Translations under genes and position numbers: made by a program
NCBI GenBank assembly: GCA_007751255.1
Contig: CP036296.1
Location: forward strand, 3,286,001-3,350,000
Direction of reading: 5' to 3'
Origin: Engelhardtia mirabilis
GTDB lineage: Bacteria; Planctomycetota; UBA1135; GCA-002686595
Length of the DNA stretch: 64,000 nt
Notes under the pieces: generated by a model
What the model was told of the DNA's origin: nothing
The model's database searches: none
The model's input: the letters and a program-made list of their open reading frames with translations, nothing else
Part shown: positions 18,998 through 29,317 of the stretch, piece by piece
How the letters are laid out: the number at the start of each line of letters is the position of its first letter
How positions within the stretch are numbered: the first letter of the stretch is position 1

Positions 18998-21475
18998 CTA
19001 CTCGTAGCCGAGTTCGCGCAGCGCGGCGAGCAGGGCGTCGAGCTCCTCGGGTGACACGTCGCCGCGAGCGGCGCGGGCCTCGCGCACGAGCGACAGGGCC
19101 GAGCGCAGGGCCTCGCGTGACGTATCGGCGCTGGCCAGCAGCGGTCCCCCGGGGTCGACCTTGTTGAAGGCCGCCACGTACTCGGGGAACTGAGCCACTT
19201 CACGACCGGTCTGGCCGAGCAGGAACTCCACGGCAGCCTGGGCCTGTTCGTCCTCCTCGTAGTCGCCCATGGGGAACTCGCCCCCGCGGTTGTCCTGCAC
19301 GCGTCGACGGATCTCCCGCCGCAAGAGGCTCCGCACGTCGTCCCGCGGCGCGCCCGTGTTCAGGCTCTCGTAGAACTCGTCGAAGTCGGGGTACAGCGAG
19401 GTGTCGCGGTTGTCGCCCTCGGCGATCTTGACGAACAGGTCCTCGTACTGGTCCCAATGGTCGTTCACGTACTTGCGGTGAAGGCCGCGGCCGATCAGGT
19501 CCAGTTGCTCTTCGATGCGCCAGCCGTCGATGCGCTTCAGCATCACCTCGAGGTCGGGGCGCACGCCACCTTCCGAGAGCACGTTGCCGTCAGCGTCCAG
19601 TTCGCGGTGGATCGAGCGACCCGACGGCAGCAGGTAGCGCGCGATGGTCAACTTCAGCCGCGGCGCGAAGTCGAACTCGCCATCTTCGTCGAAGTCACCG
19701 ACCAGGGGCTCCCAATCGTCGTAGCGGCCGTTGCGGTTCTCGTCGATGAAGCGATCGTCGAAGGAGCCGATCAGCGTCTCGAGGTTCTGTACCGAGCCCT
19801 TGCCGAAGGTGCGTTCGCCGACGATGGTCGCGCGCTCGTGGTCCTGCAGGGCACCGGAGACGATCTCCGAGGCCGAAGCCGTGAAGCGGCTGGTCAGGAC
19901 CGTCATCGGCACTCCGGGCGCCAGCACCGGCGGCCGCTGGGTGTAGAGGGACTGGGGCGCCTCGCCGCGGTAGTCCGCAGTGACGACCTTCAGGCCGCGG
20001 GGCAGGAACAGGTCCGCGACGCGCACAGCCTCGGTCAACAGACCTCCACCGTTGCGACGCAGGTCGAGGATCAGGCCAGTCAGGCCCTGGTCGATCATCT
20101 GGTCGAGGGCGTCCTCGAGCTCGCTGGCGGCGACGCGGCTGAAGGTCGACAGCTCGACCATCCCGATGCCGCCGGGCAGCATTTGCCAGTGCACGGCCGG
20201 GATCTCGATGATCGCGCGATCCAGCTCGACGATCATGTCGTCGGTGGGGCGGTCGATCAGTCCCGGATCCATGCCGCGACGCCAGATGTAGAGCTTGACG
20301 TGGGTGCCAGGCTGGCCCTTGAGGCGCTTGATCACGTCCTCTTGGTCCTCACCCAGGGTGGGCCAGTCGTCCACGCGCACGATCTTGTCGTCGGTCATCA
20401 GGCCCGCGCGGTAGGCGGGGCCGGAGTAGATCGGCCGCGTGATCGTGAACAGGTTGTCGGCCGGGTCGATGCCGACGTAGGCGCCGATCCCGCCATACTC
20501 GGCCTCGAGGTCCTGTACGAAGGTCGCGTAGACCTCGGGGGCCAAGTAAGCCGAGTGCTCGTCGAGGGAGCGCATCAACCCGGACAGGGCGGCGTCGGCC
20601 AGGTCGTCGCGGGAGTAGAGCTCACCGTCCAGGTGGCGCTCCTCGATCATCTCCATCGCGGCGGCGATGCGCGCCAACTCGGGCGGCAGGAGCTCGCGGT
20701 CGAGGCGGTCCTGCAGCTCGCGGACCTTGCGGTCGCGCAGGCGCCGATCGCGTTCGAGCTTCAGGTAGACGTTGGCCAACTCGGCCTTGTCACCGGGGAG
20801 TTGCGTCAGGCGTTCCAGCTCGAGCTCCAGCTCGCCGGCGATCTCTTCGTTGATCGAGGCCAGGCCCAGGGCCGCCAGGCCGCGGACCTCGGCGTCCTCG
20901 GAGCCCAGGAAGTCGAGCAGTTGCTGGCGCGCCTGGCGCCGCTCCGTGCCACCACCCACGGCGTGGGCCGAGAGGGCCGCCGCGATTCGCACCGGGGCCG
21001 GTCGCTCGCCGCCCTCGCCGATGGCGAGCAGCGACTGGGAGAGGTCGACCCGTGCCTCTCGAGGCCGAGCCTTGAAGGCCCGCGCTCCGAGCATGTTGAT
21101 GGCTGCCGACGCGCCCGCGGGCGAGGCCGTGCGGGCCAGGCCCAACAGACCCGCCTGGAGGGCGTCCAGGGATTCACCGATGGGGTCCTCGCCCTGGAGG
21201 CGGGCGGCGCTGACCAGGAGAAGGCCACTTTCGCCCAGGGGCGCCTCGCCGGCGACCATGCCGTCGAGGGTGGTATCGAGGGCGGCGGATTCCGACGGGC
21301 CGGCGGCGTCGCGCAGGGCCAGGGCCTGTTGCCAGACCTGTTCGGGGCCTCGGGAGTTGGCCCGCTCGACCTGGATGTCCACCAGGGTCGCTAGGCCGTC
21401 CTGGAAGGCGGCCGCGGCGGTGAGGGTCAGGAGCGGGAGGGCCGCGAGGGTTGCGAGGATCTTGGATCGAGGCAT
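18998..21475 (-). CDS. S41 C-terminal processing protease (CtpA-like) with HEAT-like N-terminal region
   Basis: 825 residues from ATG 21475 with a Sec signal (ILATLAALPLLTLTAAAAF). Residues ~40-280 are helical, with a HEAT-like FLGSEDAEVRGLAALGLASI. A PDZ domain follows (YGGIGAYVGI ... SGPAYRAGLMTDDKIV). The S41 core has the catalytic Ser in SRFTASASEIVSGAL and Lys in ERTFGKGSVQ. An insertion after it contains calcium-loop-like DENRNGRYDDWE and DFDEDGEFDF. A ~250-residue C-terminal helical region completes it. It cleaves envelope proteins, usually at C-termini. The gene is larger than typical CtpA (~450 residues). Confidence 0.9.
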   Translation of the reverse strand: MPRSKILATLAALPLLTLTAAAAFQDGLATLVDIQVERANSRGPEQVWQQALALRDAAGPSESAALDTTLDGMVAGEAPLGESGLLLVSAARLQGEDPIGESLDALQAGLLGLARTASPAGASAAINMLGARAFKARPREARVDLSQSLLAIGEGGERPAPVRIAAALSAHAVGGGTERRQARQQLLDFLGSEDAEVRGLAALGLASINEEIAGELELELERLTQLPGDKAELANVYLKLERDRRLRDRKVRELQDRLDRELLPPELARIAAAMEMIEERHLDGELYSRDDLADAALSGLMRSLDEHSAYLAPEVYATFVQDLEAEYGGIGAYVGIDPADNLFTITRPIYSGPAYRAGLMTDDKIVRVDDWPTLGEDQEDVIKRLKGQPGTHVKLYIWRRGMDPGLIDRPTDDMIVELDRAIIEIPAVHWQMLPGGIGMVELSTFSRVAASELEDALDQMIDQGLTGLILDLRRNGGGLLTEAVRVADLFLPRGLKVVTADYRGEAPQSLYTQRPPVLAPGVPMTVLTSRFTASASEIVSGALQDHERATIVGERTFGKGSVQNLETLIGSFDDRFIDENRNGRYDDWEPLVGDFDEDGEFDFAPRLKLTIARYLLPSGRSIHRELDADGNVLSEGGVRPDLEVMLKRIDGWRIEEQLDLIGRGLHRKYVNDHWDQYEDLFVKIAEGDNRDTSLYPDFDEFYESLNTGAPRDDVRSLLRREIRRRVQDNRGGEFPMGDYEEDEQAQAAVEFLLGQTGREVAQFPEYVAAFNKVDPGGPLLASADTSREALRSALSLVREARAARGDVSPEELDALLAALRELGYE

Positions 21476-21702
21476 GGAAGCTTGCGCGGGAGCCGACTGA
21501 TTGACGGCCAGGGAGTTGCCGAGGGGCGGTGGAGAGGTCCAGGGGTGGCCTGTCCCGCTCCGCCGGGCCCTACTATCTATCGACGATACGGACGAGGGAA
21601 CCAGGGTTGGCTTCGTCACTCGGCCCTCACAATTCGTGAACTTCCCGACGCGGGGTCCCGGGTCACCCCGCGAGCGTCGCCCACCGTCCCCCCCAGCGCG
21701 CC

Positions 21703-22281
21703 ATGAGCCAGACCGATTCCACGGCCCAGCCGGATCCCCAGAACATCGCCCCCGAGGCATCGGCCGGGGAGTTGAGCCACCTGCGTAGCGGGCCGGACGG
21801 GACCACAAGTCAGATGGTGGACGTTGGTTCGAAGCCCTCCACCGATCGACGGGCCCTGGCCCGCGCGGCGGTGGACTTCCCACTGGGGCGTCTGGACCAG
21901 GTCCTGGCTCGAGGGGGACCGAAGGGCCCCGTGGAGGAGGTCGCGCGGGTGGCTGGGATCCTCGCGGCCAAGCGCACGCCGGAGCTGATACCCATGTGCC
22001 ACTCGCTCGGCCTTGACCACGTCGAGGTGGAGTTCGAGCGGGCGGGGCCCGATCGGCTGGAGATCTACTGCTCGGCGGCCTGCCGGGGCCGTACGGGCGT
22101 CGAGATGGAGGCCATGACGGGGGCGGCCCTGGCGGCGCTGACGGTCTACGACATGGTCAAGGGCCTCGACAAGGGCGTCCGCCTGGCGGGGGTCGAGCTG
22201 CTCGAGAAGAGCGGCGGGCGCTCGGGGAACTGGTCGCGTCCGGGCTGGAACGGTCGCGCCCCGGTAACGACCGGGGAGTAG
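21703..22281 (+). CDS. moaC: Cyclic pyranopterin monophosphate synthase
   Basis: 192 residues with an extra ~28-residue N-terminal tail. MVDVGSKPSTDRRALA, KRTPELIPMCHSLGLDHVEV and RTGVEMEAMTGAALAALTVYDM are the MoaC signatures, including the active-site His and Glu-Met region. The enzyme forms cyclic pyranopterin monophosphate, the first stable intermediate of molybdenum cofactor synthesis. No other moa gene is nearby. It is divergent from the S41 protease across 227 bp. Confidence 0.95.
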   Translation: MSQTDSTAQPDPQNIAPEASAGELSHLRSGPDGTTSQMVDVGSKPSTDRRALARAAVDFPLGRLDQVLARGGPKGPVEEVARVAGILAAKRTPELIPMCHSLGLDHVEVEFERAGPDRLEIYCSAACRGRTGVEMEAMTGAALAALTVYDMVKGLDKGVRLAGVELLEKSGGRSGNWSRPGWNGRAPVTTGE

Positions 22282-22356
22282 GGCGCCCGGATTGGGGCGA
22301 GCTTGCGACGATTCGGGCGGCTATCCTGCGCCCCGCGGCCAGACGCCGCAGACCCC

Positions 22357-22899
22357 ATGGAGATCAAGCTCATCACTCAGTTGGCCCGGATCATGTCCCG
22401 CGCCGAACTGACCGAACTCGAGGTCGAAGACGAGAAGGAGGGGATCAAGGTCCACCTCAAGCGCGGCGGCAGCGACCGCGGCGCCTCGAACCCGATCGTG
22501 AACGTGACCCACGGCGGCGGCCCCCTGGGTGGCCCCCAGATGGGCGGCGCCCACTACGGGGGGGGCGGCGACGGTGGTTATGGCCAAGCAGGTGGCTATG
22601 GCCAGGGCGGCCCCGCACCGGGCGGCTCGGGGGACCAGCGCACGCTCCCGCCCGGGACGATCGAGTTCAAGAGCCCGATGGTCGGGACCTTCTATCGGTC
22701 CTCGTCGCCGGACGCCGAGCCCTTCGTGGAGAAGGGTTCCAAGGTCGACGACGAGTCGGTGCTCTGCATCATCGAGGCCATGAAGGTCATGAACGAGATC
22801 AAGGCCGAGCTCTCCGGCACGGTCGTCGAGGTCCTCGTCGAGAACGCCGAGCCGGTCGAATTCGGCCAGCCGCTGTTCCTGATCCAACGGGGCTCCTGA
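22357..22899 (+). CDS. accB: Biotin carboxyl carrier protein of acetyl-CoA carboxylase
   Basis: 180 residues from ATG 22357. The N-terminal helical region [20 protein letters not shown] is typical, and the biotinyl domain (about 100-180) carries EAMKVMNE with Lys143 as the biotin site. The linker (about 53-95) is Gly/Tyr-rich rather than the usual Ala/Pro-rich, which is odd. Biotin is carboxylated by AccC, and carboxyl is passed to acetyl-CoA. accC follows after 13 bp. Confidence 0.96.
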   Translation: MEIKLITQLARIMSRAELTELEVEDEKEGIKVHLKRGGSDRGASNPIVNVTHGGGPLGGPQMGGAHYGGGGDGGYGQAGGYGQGGPAPGGSGDQRTLPPGTIEFKSPMVGTFYRSSSPDAEPFVEKGSKVDDESVLCIIEAMKVMNEIKAELSGTVVEVLVENAEPVEFGQPLFLIQRGS

Positions 22900-22912
22900 G
22901 CCCGTCGCGCTG

Positions 22913-24286
22913 ATGTTCGGCCGAGTATTGGTCGCGAATCGCGGGGAGATCGCCCAGCGCATCATCCGCGCGGCGAGGGAGCTCGGCGTCGAGACGGTCG
23001 CCGTCTATTCGGAGGCCGACGCCGACGCGCTCTACCTCAAGCAGGCGGACGAGACGATCTGCATCGGGCCCGCCGCCGGGGCGAAGTCCTACCTGAACAT
23101 CCCGTCGATCATCTCCGCCGCGGAGATCGCCGACGTGGATGCGATCGTGCCCGGCTACGGCTTCTTGGCCGAGAACGCGCACTTCGCCGAGGTCTGCCGT
23201 TCCTGCAACATCCAGTTCGTGGGGCCGGACCCGGAGACGATCTCGTCCCTGGGCAACAAGTCGCGGGCCCGCGAGATGGCCATGCGCGCGGGCGTTCCGG
23301 TGGTGCCGGGCTCGCCCGGTGCGCTCAAGGATGAGGAGGAGGCCCTGAAGATCGCCCGGGAGATCGGCTACCCGGTGATGATCAAGGCCTCGGCCGGCGG
23401 TGGCGGCCGCGGGATGCGCCTGGCGCGCAACGACGCCAGCCTGACCAGCGGCTTCCACGCCGCCCGCGCGGAGGCCGAAGCGGCCTTCGGCGACGGGACG
23501 ATGTACCTCGAGAAGTTCGTCGAGAACCCGCGGCACGTCGAGATCCAGATTCTCGGCGACCAGCACGGCAACCTGGTCTATCTGGGCGAGCGGGACTGCT
23601 CCGTGCAGCGCCGCCACCAGAAGGTCGTGGAGGAATCGCCCTCGCCTTCGGTGAGCCCGGCCCTGCGCCGCGAGATGGGGGAGGCGGCCCTACGCATCGC
23701 GCGCGAGGCCGGCTACTACAACGCGGGCACGGTCGAGTTCCTGATGGATCGCGACAAGAACTACTACTTCATCGAGGTCAACGCGCGCATCCAGGTGGAG
23801 CACACCGTGACCGAGATGGTCACCGGGGTGGACCTGATCCAGGAGCAGCTCCGCATGGCCTCGGGCGAGCACCTGAGCTTCACCCAGGACGACGTGGAGC
23901 TGCGTGGACACTGCATCGAGGTGCGGATCAACGCCGAGGATCCCGATCGCAACTTCCAGCCCTCGCCGGGGCGCATCGAGCAGTTCGTGGCCCCCGGAGG
24001 GCCGGGCATCCGCCTGGATAGCCACGTCTATGCCGGCTACACGATCCCGCCCAACTACGACTCGATGATCGGCAAGCTGCTCGCGCACCGCGCGGACCGC
24101 ACCCGCGCGATCCGGACCATGCTGCGGGCCCTGGACGAGTTCGTCATCGTCGGTCCGAAGACGACGATCGGACTGGCGCGCAAGATCCTGGGTCACAGCG
24201 AGTTCCTCTCGGGCGAGCACGACACGGGCTTCGTGGAGCGGTTCTTTTCGTCGAACTCCGCGGCCGTCAGCTCGAAGGGCTCCTGA
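22913..24286 (+). CDS. accC: Biotin carboxylase of acetyl-CoA carboxylase
   Basis: 457 residues, standard length. [20 protein letters not shown] opens the protein; [14 protein letters not shown], the ATP-grasp loop [40 protein letters not shown] and [14 protein letters not shown] are all present. It carboxylates biotin on AccB using ATP and bicarbonate. It forms an operon with accB, and the following lipoprotein gene starts immediately after its stop codon. Confidence 0.97.
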   Translation: MFGRVLVANRGEIAQRIIRAARELGVETVAVYSEADADALYLKQADETICIGPAAGAKSYLNIPSIISAAEIADVDAIVPGYGFLAENAHFAEVCRSCNIQFVGPDPETISSLGNKSRAREMAMRAGVPVVPGSPGALKDEEEALKIAREIGYPVMIKASAGGGGRGMRLARNDASLTSGFHAARAEAEAAFGDGTMYLEKFVENPRHVEIQILGDQHGNLVYLGERDCSVQRRHQKVVEESPSPSVSPALRREMGEAALRIAREAGYYNAGTVEFLMDRDKNYYFIEVNARIQVEHTVTEMVTGVDLIQEQLRMASGEHLSFTQDDVELRGHCIEVRINAEDPDRNFQPSPGRIEQFVAPGGPGIRLDSHVYAGYTIPPNYDSMIGKLLAHRADRTRAIRTMLRALDEFVIVGPKTTIGLARKILGHSEFLSGEHDTGFVERFFSSNSAAVSSKGS

Positions 24287-24287
24287 A

Positions 24288-25376
24288 GTGCTGGGCCAGC
24301 TGCGGACGCTCCCGGTCCAGACCTCGCCGGCCGCGCTGGTCTTGGCGGCGCTGGCGGTCCTGGCCGGGTGCAACACCCAGCGCTGGCCGGGTCCGATGAC
24401 TCCGACGGTCGTGCCCCTGCCCCCGGGTGAGGGCGCGGACATCCAGCCGGGCCTCGAGGAGGTCTTCGTGGTGCGCCACGCCGACCCGGTGCAGCTGCGC
24501 CGGACCGGCGCCACCGCCGGCTTCCCCCTGCGCTTCTACAACAAGAAGGAACGCATCGGCGCCGGCGCCTGGGTGCTGTCCGGTGCGGGCGGCAAGGCCG
24601 AGCTGTTCTGGCCGCGCGATGGCATCTCGATCATCCTCTTCGAGGAAGGCGCCGCCGTGGTCGGCGAGCGCGACCGCGACGAGCCGGTGGCGACCCTGGC
24701 CCGCATCACAAGGGCGCGCCTGATGCTGACCCCCGGGGCCCGGGTGGCCCTCGAGGGCGGCGCGGTGGTGCACGGCGACGACGACGAGAGCAGCGGGCCC
24801 TTCCTGTTGCAACGACTGGCCACGGGCGACGTCCTACGCCTGAAGAACCAGGCCAAGCACACGGCCTACGTCGAGTACCGCGACGGCCTTCTGCCCGTCG
24901 GGCCGGGCCAGGCGGTGGACCTCCCGATCCTCGACGCCGGTGCCGCGCCCTTCAACTCGCCGGCCTCTGGCCTGCGGGTGGAGGAGGGCGGGGTGGGGCT
25001 CGTGATCGAGGGCCCCGCCGAGCTGGTCCAACCGGCCGGGCGCCCCGGCGGCGCGACCGTGGAGGCCTCCGGCCCCGCGCGGATCGCCGCCCAGGGCGTG
25101 CGCGTCAGGCTGGGACCCGGCGTTCGCGCGCGCTTCACCGATCTGGGCTGGACAGCCGATAGCCCGCCGAGCGGGGCAGCCGATCGGCCTGGTCGGGCGC
25201 CTTCGTCGGAGGAGGAGTCGATTCTGTCCGAGGACGAACCCGAAGAACCCCCGGCCGACGGCGGAGCCTCGGCGCCGGGCGGTCAGAATCAGAACAGCTC
25301 CGCTGCGACCGGCTCTCCAACGGCTGGCCCCGCATCGGCCAATCCTGCACCGGGCGGCTCCCCCGGCGGCCCCTGA
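24288..25376 (+). CDS. Lipoprotein of unknown function with disordered C-terminus
   Basis: 362 residues from GTG 24288, one base after the accC stop, so translational coupling is likely. The N-terminus has a lipobox (AVLAGC). The central ~220 residues are beta-rich with FecR-like phrases such as [17 protein letters not shown] and [17 protein letters not shown]. The last ~70 residues are acidic then Gly/Pro/Ser-rich and likely disordered. No known family is recognised with confidence; a FecR-like sheet domain is a guess. It sits at the end of the acc operon, but its link to fatty-acid synthesis is not evident. Confidence 0.75.
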   Translation: MLGQLRTLPVQTSPAALVLAALAVLAGCNTQRWPGPMTPTVVPLPPGEGADIQPGLEEVFVVRHADPVQLRRTGATAGFPLRFYNKKERIGAGAWVLSGAGGKAELFWPRDGISIILFEEGAAVVGERDRDEPVATLARITRARLMLTPGARVALEGGAVVHGDDDESSGPFLLQRLATGDVLRLKNQAKHTAYVEYRDGLLPVGPGQAVDLPILDAGAAPFNSPASGLRVEEGGVGLVIEGPAELVQPAGRPGGATVEASGPARIAAQGVRVRLGPGVRARFTDLGWTADSPPSGAADRPGRAPSSEEESILSEDEPEEPPADGGASAPGGQNQNSSAATGSPTAGPASANPAPGGSPGGP

Positions 25377-25437
25377 GGCCGCGGCCCGACCGTCCGGCTC
25401 TCCGCACCCCTCCGCTCCCCGACCCCCCCCCGCATCC

Positions 25438-26394
25438 ATGGCCTCCACCCGCGTCCTCATCACCGGCGGTGCCGGTTTCCTCGGCAGTCACCTCTGCGAG
25501 CGCTTCCTCGCCGAGGGCAACGAGGTGATCTGCATGGACAACCTGGTGACCGGGGATCTGCGCAACGTCGAGCACCTGTTCGACGATCCGCGCTTCCACT
25601 TCGCTCACCAGGACGTCACGGAGTTCATCCACGTCCCCGGCAAGCTGGACTACGTCCTGCACTTCGCCTCGCCGGCGAGCCCGATCGACTACCTCGAGCT
25701 GCCGATCCAGACGCTCAAGGTCGGTTCCCTCGGTACCCACAAGGCCCTGGGCCTGGCCCACGCCAAGGGCGCGCGCTTCCTGATCGCGTCCACCTCGGAG
25801 GTCTACGGCGACCCGCTGGTGCACCCCCAGAAGGAGGACTACTGGGGCAACGTCAACCCGGTCGGCCCGCGCGGCGTGTACGACGAGGCCAAGCGCTTCG
25901 CCGAGGCCATGACCATGGGCTACCAGCGCTACCACGGGGTCCAGACCCGCATCGTGCGGATCTTCAACACCTACGGTCCGCGCATGCGGCTCAACGACGG
26001 CCGCGCCCTGCCGGCCTTCATGGGCCAGGCCCTGCGAGGCGAGGACCTGACGGTCTTCGGCGACGGTAGCCAGACGCGCTCGTTCTGCTACGTCGACGAC
26101 CTGGTCGAGGGCATCTACCGCCTGCTGATGTCGGACGAGCCGCTGCCCGTCAACATCGGCAACCCCCACGAGATGACCATCCTCGAGTTCGCCAAGGCGG
26201 TGATCGACATCACCGGTTCGGGCTCGAAGATCACCCACCGGCCCCTGCCCGAGGACGACCCCAAGGTGCGTCAGCCCGACATCACCAAGGCCAAGTCGAT
26301 CCTGGGCTGGACGCCCCAGGTGGAGCTGCGCGACGGGCTCGAGCGCACCCTGGCCTACTTCAAGAAGCGCATCGAGTCCGGGGAGTCCGTCTGA
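25438..26394 (+). CDS. UDP-glucuronate decarboxylase (UDP-xylose synthase)
   Basis: 318 residues. [15 protein letters not shown] is the Rossmann loop, [16 protein letters not shown] is a strong hallmark of UXS enzymes, [12 protein letters not shown] supplies Tyr-x3-Lys, and [16 protein letters not shown] and [10 protein letters not shown] follow. It makes UDP-xylose from UDP-glucuronate with internal NAD+ recycling. The leader is C-rich with no Shine-Dalgarno site. It is followed 1 bp later by glmS, so a nucleotide-sugar operon is likely. Confidence 0.93.
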   Translation: MASTRVLITGGAGFLGSHLCERFLAEGNEVICMDNLVTGDLRNVEHLFDDPRFHFAHQDVTEFIHVPGKLDYVLHFASPASPIDYLELPIQTLKVGSLGTHKALGLAHAKGARFLIASTSEVYGDPLVHPQKEDYWGNVNPVGPRGVYDEAKRFAEAMTMGYQRYHGVQTRIVRIFNTYGPRMRLNDGRALPAFMGQALRGEDLTVFGDGSQTRSFCYVDDLVEGIYRLLMSDEPLPVNIGNPHEMTILEFAKAVIDITGSGSKITHRPLPEDDPKVRQPDITKAKSILGWTPQVELRDGLERTLAYFKKRIESGESV

Positions 26395-26395
26395 C

Positions 26396-28237
26396 ATGTG
26401 CGGCATCGTCGGCGCGCACACGCGCGGCGGCTCGGTCGTCGCGTCGTTGATCCAGGGTCTGAAGACCCTCGAGTACCGCGGTTACGACTCGGCCGGCGTC
26501 GGCGTGGTCCATGGGGGCCAGATCGAGGTTCGCAAGCGCGCCGGGCGCCTGGCGGAGCTCGAGGGCGCCCTGGCGTCCGATCCGCTGCCCGGGGCACCGA
26601 TCGGAATCGGCCACACTCGCTGGGCGACCCACGGCGAGCCCACGGACCAGAACGCCCATCCGCACGTGGATCCCGATGGGCGCCTGGCCTTGGTCCACAA
26701 CGGCGTGATCGAGAACTACCTCGAGCTGCGGCGCGAGTTGATGGCCGAGGGCGCGGTGTTCCTCTCGGAGACCGACACCGAGGTCCTGGCGCACCTGATC
26801 GGGCGGCAGCTGGCCCAGGGCGACACGCCCCTGGCCGCGCTGCAGGCGAGCCTGGCGCGGGTGGAGGGTTACTACGCCATAGCGCTGCTGGTCAATGGCG
26901 CCGAGCCCCAGTTGCTCTGCGCGCGGCACGGCCCGCCCCTGTGCGTGGGCATGTCCGCGGACGGCGCCTGGTTGGGCTCGGACGTCCTGGCGCTCCTGCC
27001 GCACACCCGCGAGATCCAGTACCTGGAGGACGGGGACGTGGCGGAGCTCGCCGTGGACGGCATCAAGATCGTCGACGGCCGCGGCCGCGCGGTCGAGCGC
27101 CCGGTGCGGACCATCGAGTGGAACGCCGAGTCCGCCGAGAAGGGCGGCTACGAGCACTACATGCTCAAGGAGATCCACGAGCAGCCCGACGTCCTGGCGC
27201 GCACCCTGGAGGGTCGGCTGCGTCCGGATACCGGCGACGTGGATCTGGGCGGCGAGGGCTGGGAAGACTCGGACCTCGCGAATGTCGAGCGCGTTCAGGT
27301 GGTGGCCTGCGGCACGGCGCTGCACGCGGGCTACATCGCCCGCTACATGATCGAGGGCCTGGCGGGCGTTCCGGTGGACATCGACTTCGCCTCGGAGTTC
27401 CGCTACCGCGACCCGCGCCTGGTCAAGAACACCATGGCCCTGGCCATCTCCCAGTCAGGCGAGACCGCCGACACCCTCGCGGCCCTGCGCCTGGCCCGCG
27501 ACCTGGGCGCGCGGCCGACGTCGATCTGCAACGTGGTCGGCTCGACGGTGATGCGCGAGTCCAGTGCCACCCTGTTGACCGAGGCGGGGCCCGAGATCGG
27601 CGTGGCGAGCACGAAGGCCTTCGTGGCCCAGGTCGTTGCCGCGTACCTCCTGGCCCTGCGGATGGGGCGCGCCAACGGGCGCATCTCCCGGGAGCAGGGT
27701 CGCGAGATGATCGAAGAGCTCAAGCGCCTGCGCGCGCGGATGGAGACGGTCCTCGCGCCCGAGGCGGTGGAACACATCCGTGAGTTGGCCGATCGCCACC
27801 GCAACGTGAAGGGCTTCTTCTTCCTGGGCCGCGGGATCAACTTCCCCATCGCCCTGGAGGGAGCCTTGAAGCTCAAGGAGATCTCCTACATGCACGCCGA
27901 GGGCTACCCGGCGGGGGAGATGAAGCACGGCCCGATCGCCCTGATCGAGCCCGACCTGACCACGGTCGTCGTCAATTCCATCGGCGGTGTCTCCGAGAAG
28001 TCACGCTCGAACATCGAGCAGGTCAAGGCGCGCGGTGGGCGCGTGATTGCCGTTGGCTCGGACCGACAGAGCCACGAGATCGCCGAGGAGGCGGTGGTGG
28101 TTCCCGAGAGCTCCGAGTGGCTCTCGCCGGTGCTCAACGTGATCCCGCTCCAACTGCTCGCCTACCACATCGCCGACCTGCGCGGCTGCGACATCGACAA
28201 GCCCCGCAACCTGGCCAAGAGTGTCACCGTCGAGTAG
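26396..28237 (+). CDS. glmS: Glutamine-fructose-6-phosphate aminotransferase
   Basis: 613 residues. Cys2 in MCGIVGAHTRGG is the glutaminase nucleophile; HTRWATHGEP and the Asn/Gly region of an N-terminal Ntn domain follow (to ~220). Two SIS domains bind sugar phosphate (ACGTALHAGYIARYMIEG, AISQSGETADT, GIASTKAF-like GVASTKAF). The C-terminus DKPRNLAKSVTVE is conserved. It makes glucosamine-6-phosphate for UDP-GlcNAc. It starts just after the UXS stop codon. Confidence 0.97.
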   Translation: MCGIVGAHTRGGSVVASLIQGLKTLEYRGYDSAGVGVVHGGQIEVRKRAGRLAELEGALASDPLPGAPIGIGHTRWATHGEPTDQNAHPHVDPDGRLALVHNGVIENYLELRRELMAEGAVFLSETDTEVLAHLIGRQLAQGDTPLAALQASLARVEGYYAIALLVNGAEPQLLCARHGPPLCVGMSADGAWLGSDVLALLPHTREIQYLEDGDVAELAVDGIKIVDGRGRAVERPVRTIEWNAESAEKGGYEHYMLKEIHEQPDVLARTLEGRLRPDTGDVDLGGEGWEDSDLANVERVQVVACGTALHAGYIARYMIEGLAGVPVDIDFASEFRYRDPRLVKNTMALAISQSGETADTLAALRLARDLGARPTSICNVVGSTVMRESSATLLTEAGPEIGVASTKAFVAQVVAAYLLALRMGRANGRISREQGREMIEELKRLRARMETVLAPEAVEHIRELADRHRNVKGFFFLGRGINFPIALEGALKLKEISYMHAEGYPAGEMKHGPIALIEPDLTTVVVNSIGGVSEKSRSNIEQVKARGGRVIAVGSDRQSHEIAEEAVVVPESSEWLSPVLNVIPLQLLAYHIADLRGCDIDKPRNLAKSVTVE

Positions 28238-28318
28238 CGGCGGCGCCGCGCGCCCGTCCGTTCCCCGAGCGAAGGCTCCCCCCCCCCCGCCAACCCTCCC
28301 CGCGACCTCCTCCCGCAC

Positions 28319-29269
28319 ATGCAGCGCGTCCTGATCACCGGCGGTGCCGGCTTCATCGGCTCCCACGTGACCGAGGCTCTCCTCGCTCGCGGCGACGAGG
28401 TCTGTGTCCTCGACAACTTCAACGACTTCTACGACCCGGCCATCAAGCGCGCCAACGCCGAGGCCGTGAAGGCGGCCGGGGCGCGCCTGGTGGAGGGTGA
28501 CATCCGCGACGCCGAGGGCATGGCCCGGCTGTTCACCGAAGGGAACTTCGACGCCGTGATCCACCTGGCCGCCATGGCCGGGGTGCGCCCCTCCCTGCTC
28601 GACCCGCTGCACTACGAGGACGTCAACGTCCGCGGCACGCTGATCCTCTTGGAGCAGATCCGCAAGCGGGAGGGCCTCAAGTTCGTCTTCGCCTCGTCGT
28701 CGAGCGTCTACGGGGCCAACGAGAAGGCGCCCTTCTCCGAGGTCGACGACATCCACCGCTGCATTTCGCCCTACGCCGCGACCAAGCGCGCGGGCGAGCT
28801 GCACTGCTTCACCTACCACCACCTCTACGGCATCCCGATCAGCGCCCTGCGCTTTTTCACCGTCTACGGTCCGCGTCAGCGGCCCGAGATGGCGATGCAC
28901 AAATTCGTGCGGATGACCCTGCAGCGCGAGCCGATCCCCATGTTCGGCGATGGCTCGACGCGCCGGGACTACACCTACATCGACGACATCGTCGACGGGG
29001 TGGTGCGCAGCCTTGACCACTGCGAGGGCTACGAGATCTACAACCTGGGCGAGTCGCAGACGACGTCCCTGGCGGAGATGATCGAGATCGTCGGTGAAGT
29101 CTGCGGCATCGATCCGATCATCGATCGACAGGCCATGCAGCCGGGCGACGTCGTGATCACCTACGCCGACATCTCGAAGGCCAAGCGCAGGCTGGGCTAC
29201 GACCCGCACACCACCGTGCGGGACGGCCTGAGCCGCTTCGTCGAGTGGTACCGGCAGCAGCTCGGTTGA
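28319..29269 (+). CDS. UDP-glucuronate 4-epimerase-like SDR
   Basis: 316 residues. GGAGFIGSHVTEALL is the cofactor loop, DNFNDFYDPAIKRAN and AAMAGVRPSLLDP are typical of the UDP-glucuronate 4-epimerase group, SPYAATKRAGE carries Tyr-x3-Lys, and RFFTVYGPRQRPEMAMHKF is another group hallmark. It probably makes UDP-galacturonate. The leader has a long C-run and no Shine-Dalgarno site. With UXS and GlmS this forms a UDP-sugar supply block. A 4-epimerase acting on another UDP-sugar is possible. Confidence 0.88.
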   Translation: MQRVLITGGAGFIGSHVTEALLARGDEVCVLDNFNDFYDPAIKRANAEAVKAAGARLVEGDIRDAEGMARLFTEGNFDAVIHLAAMAGVRPSLLDPLHYEDVNVRGTLILLEQIRKREGLKFVFASSSSVYGANEKAPFSEVDDIHRCISPYAATKRAGELHCFTYHHLYGIPISALRFFTVYGPRQRPEMAMHKFVRMTLQREPIPMFGDGSTRRDYTYIDDIVDGVVRSLDHCEGYEIYNLGESQTTSLAEMIEIVGEVCGIDPIIDRQAMQPGDVVITYADISKAKRRLGYDPHTTVRDGLSRFVEWYRQQLG

Positions 29270-29317
29270 GGTCGGTCCGCGGGCGTCGGCGGCTCGGTCT
29301 GTGATTGGGGCGGCAGT

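Noticed and set aside
24288-25376. Assigning the lipoprotein to the FecR family
   Set aside because: Only loose phrases match and the lipobox context differs from FecR anti-sigma regulators.
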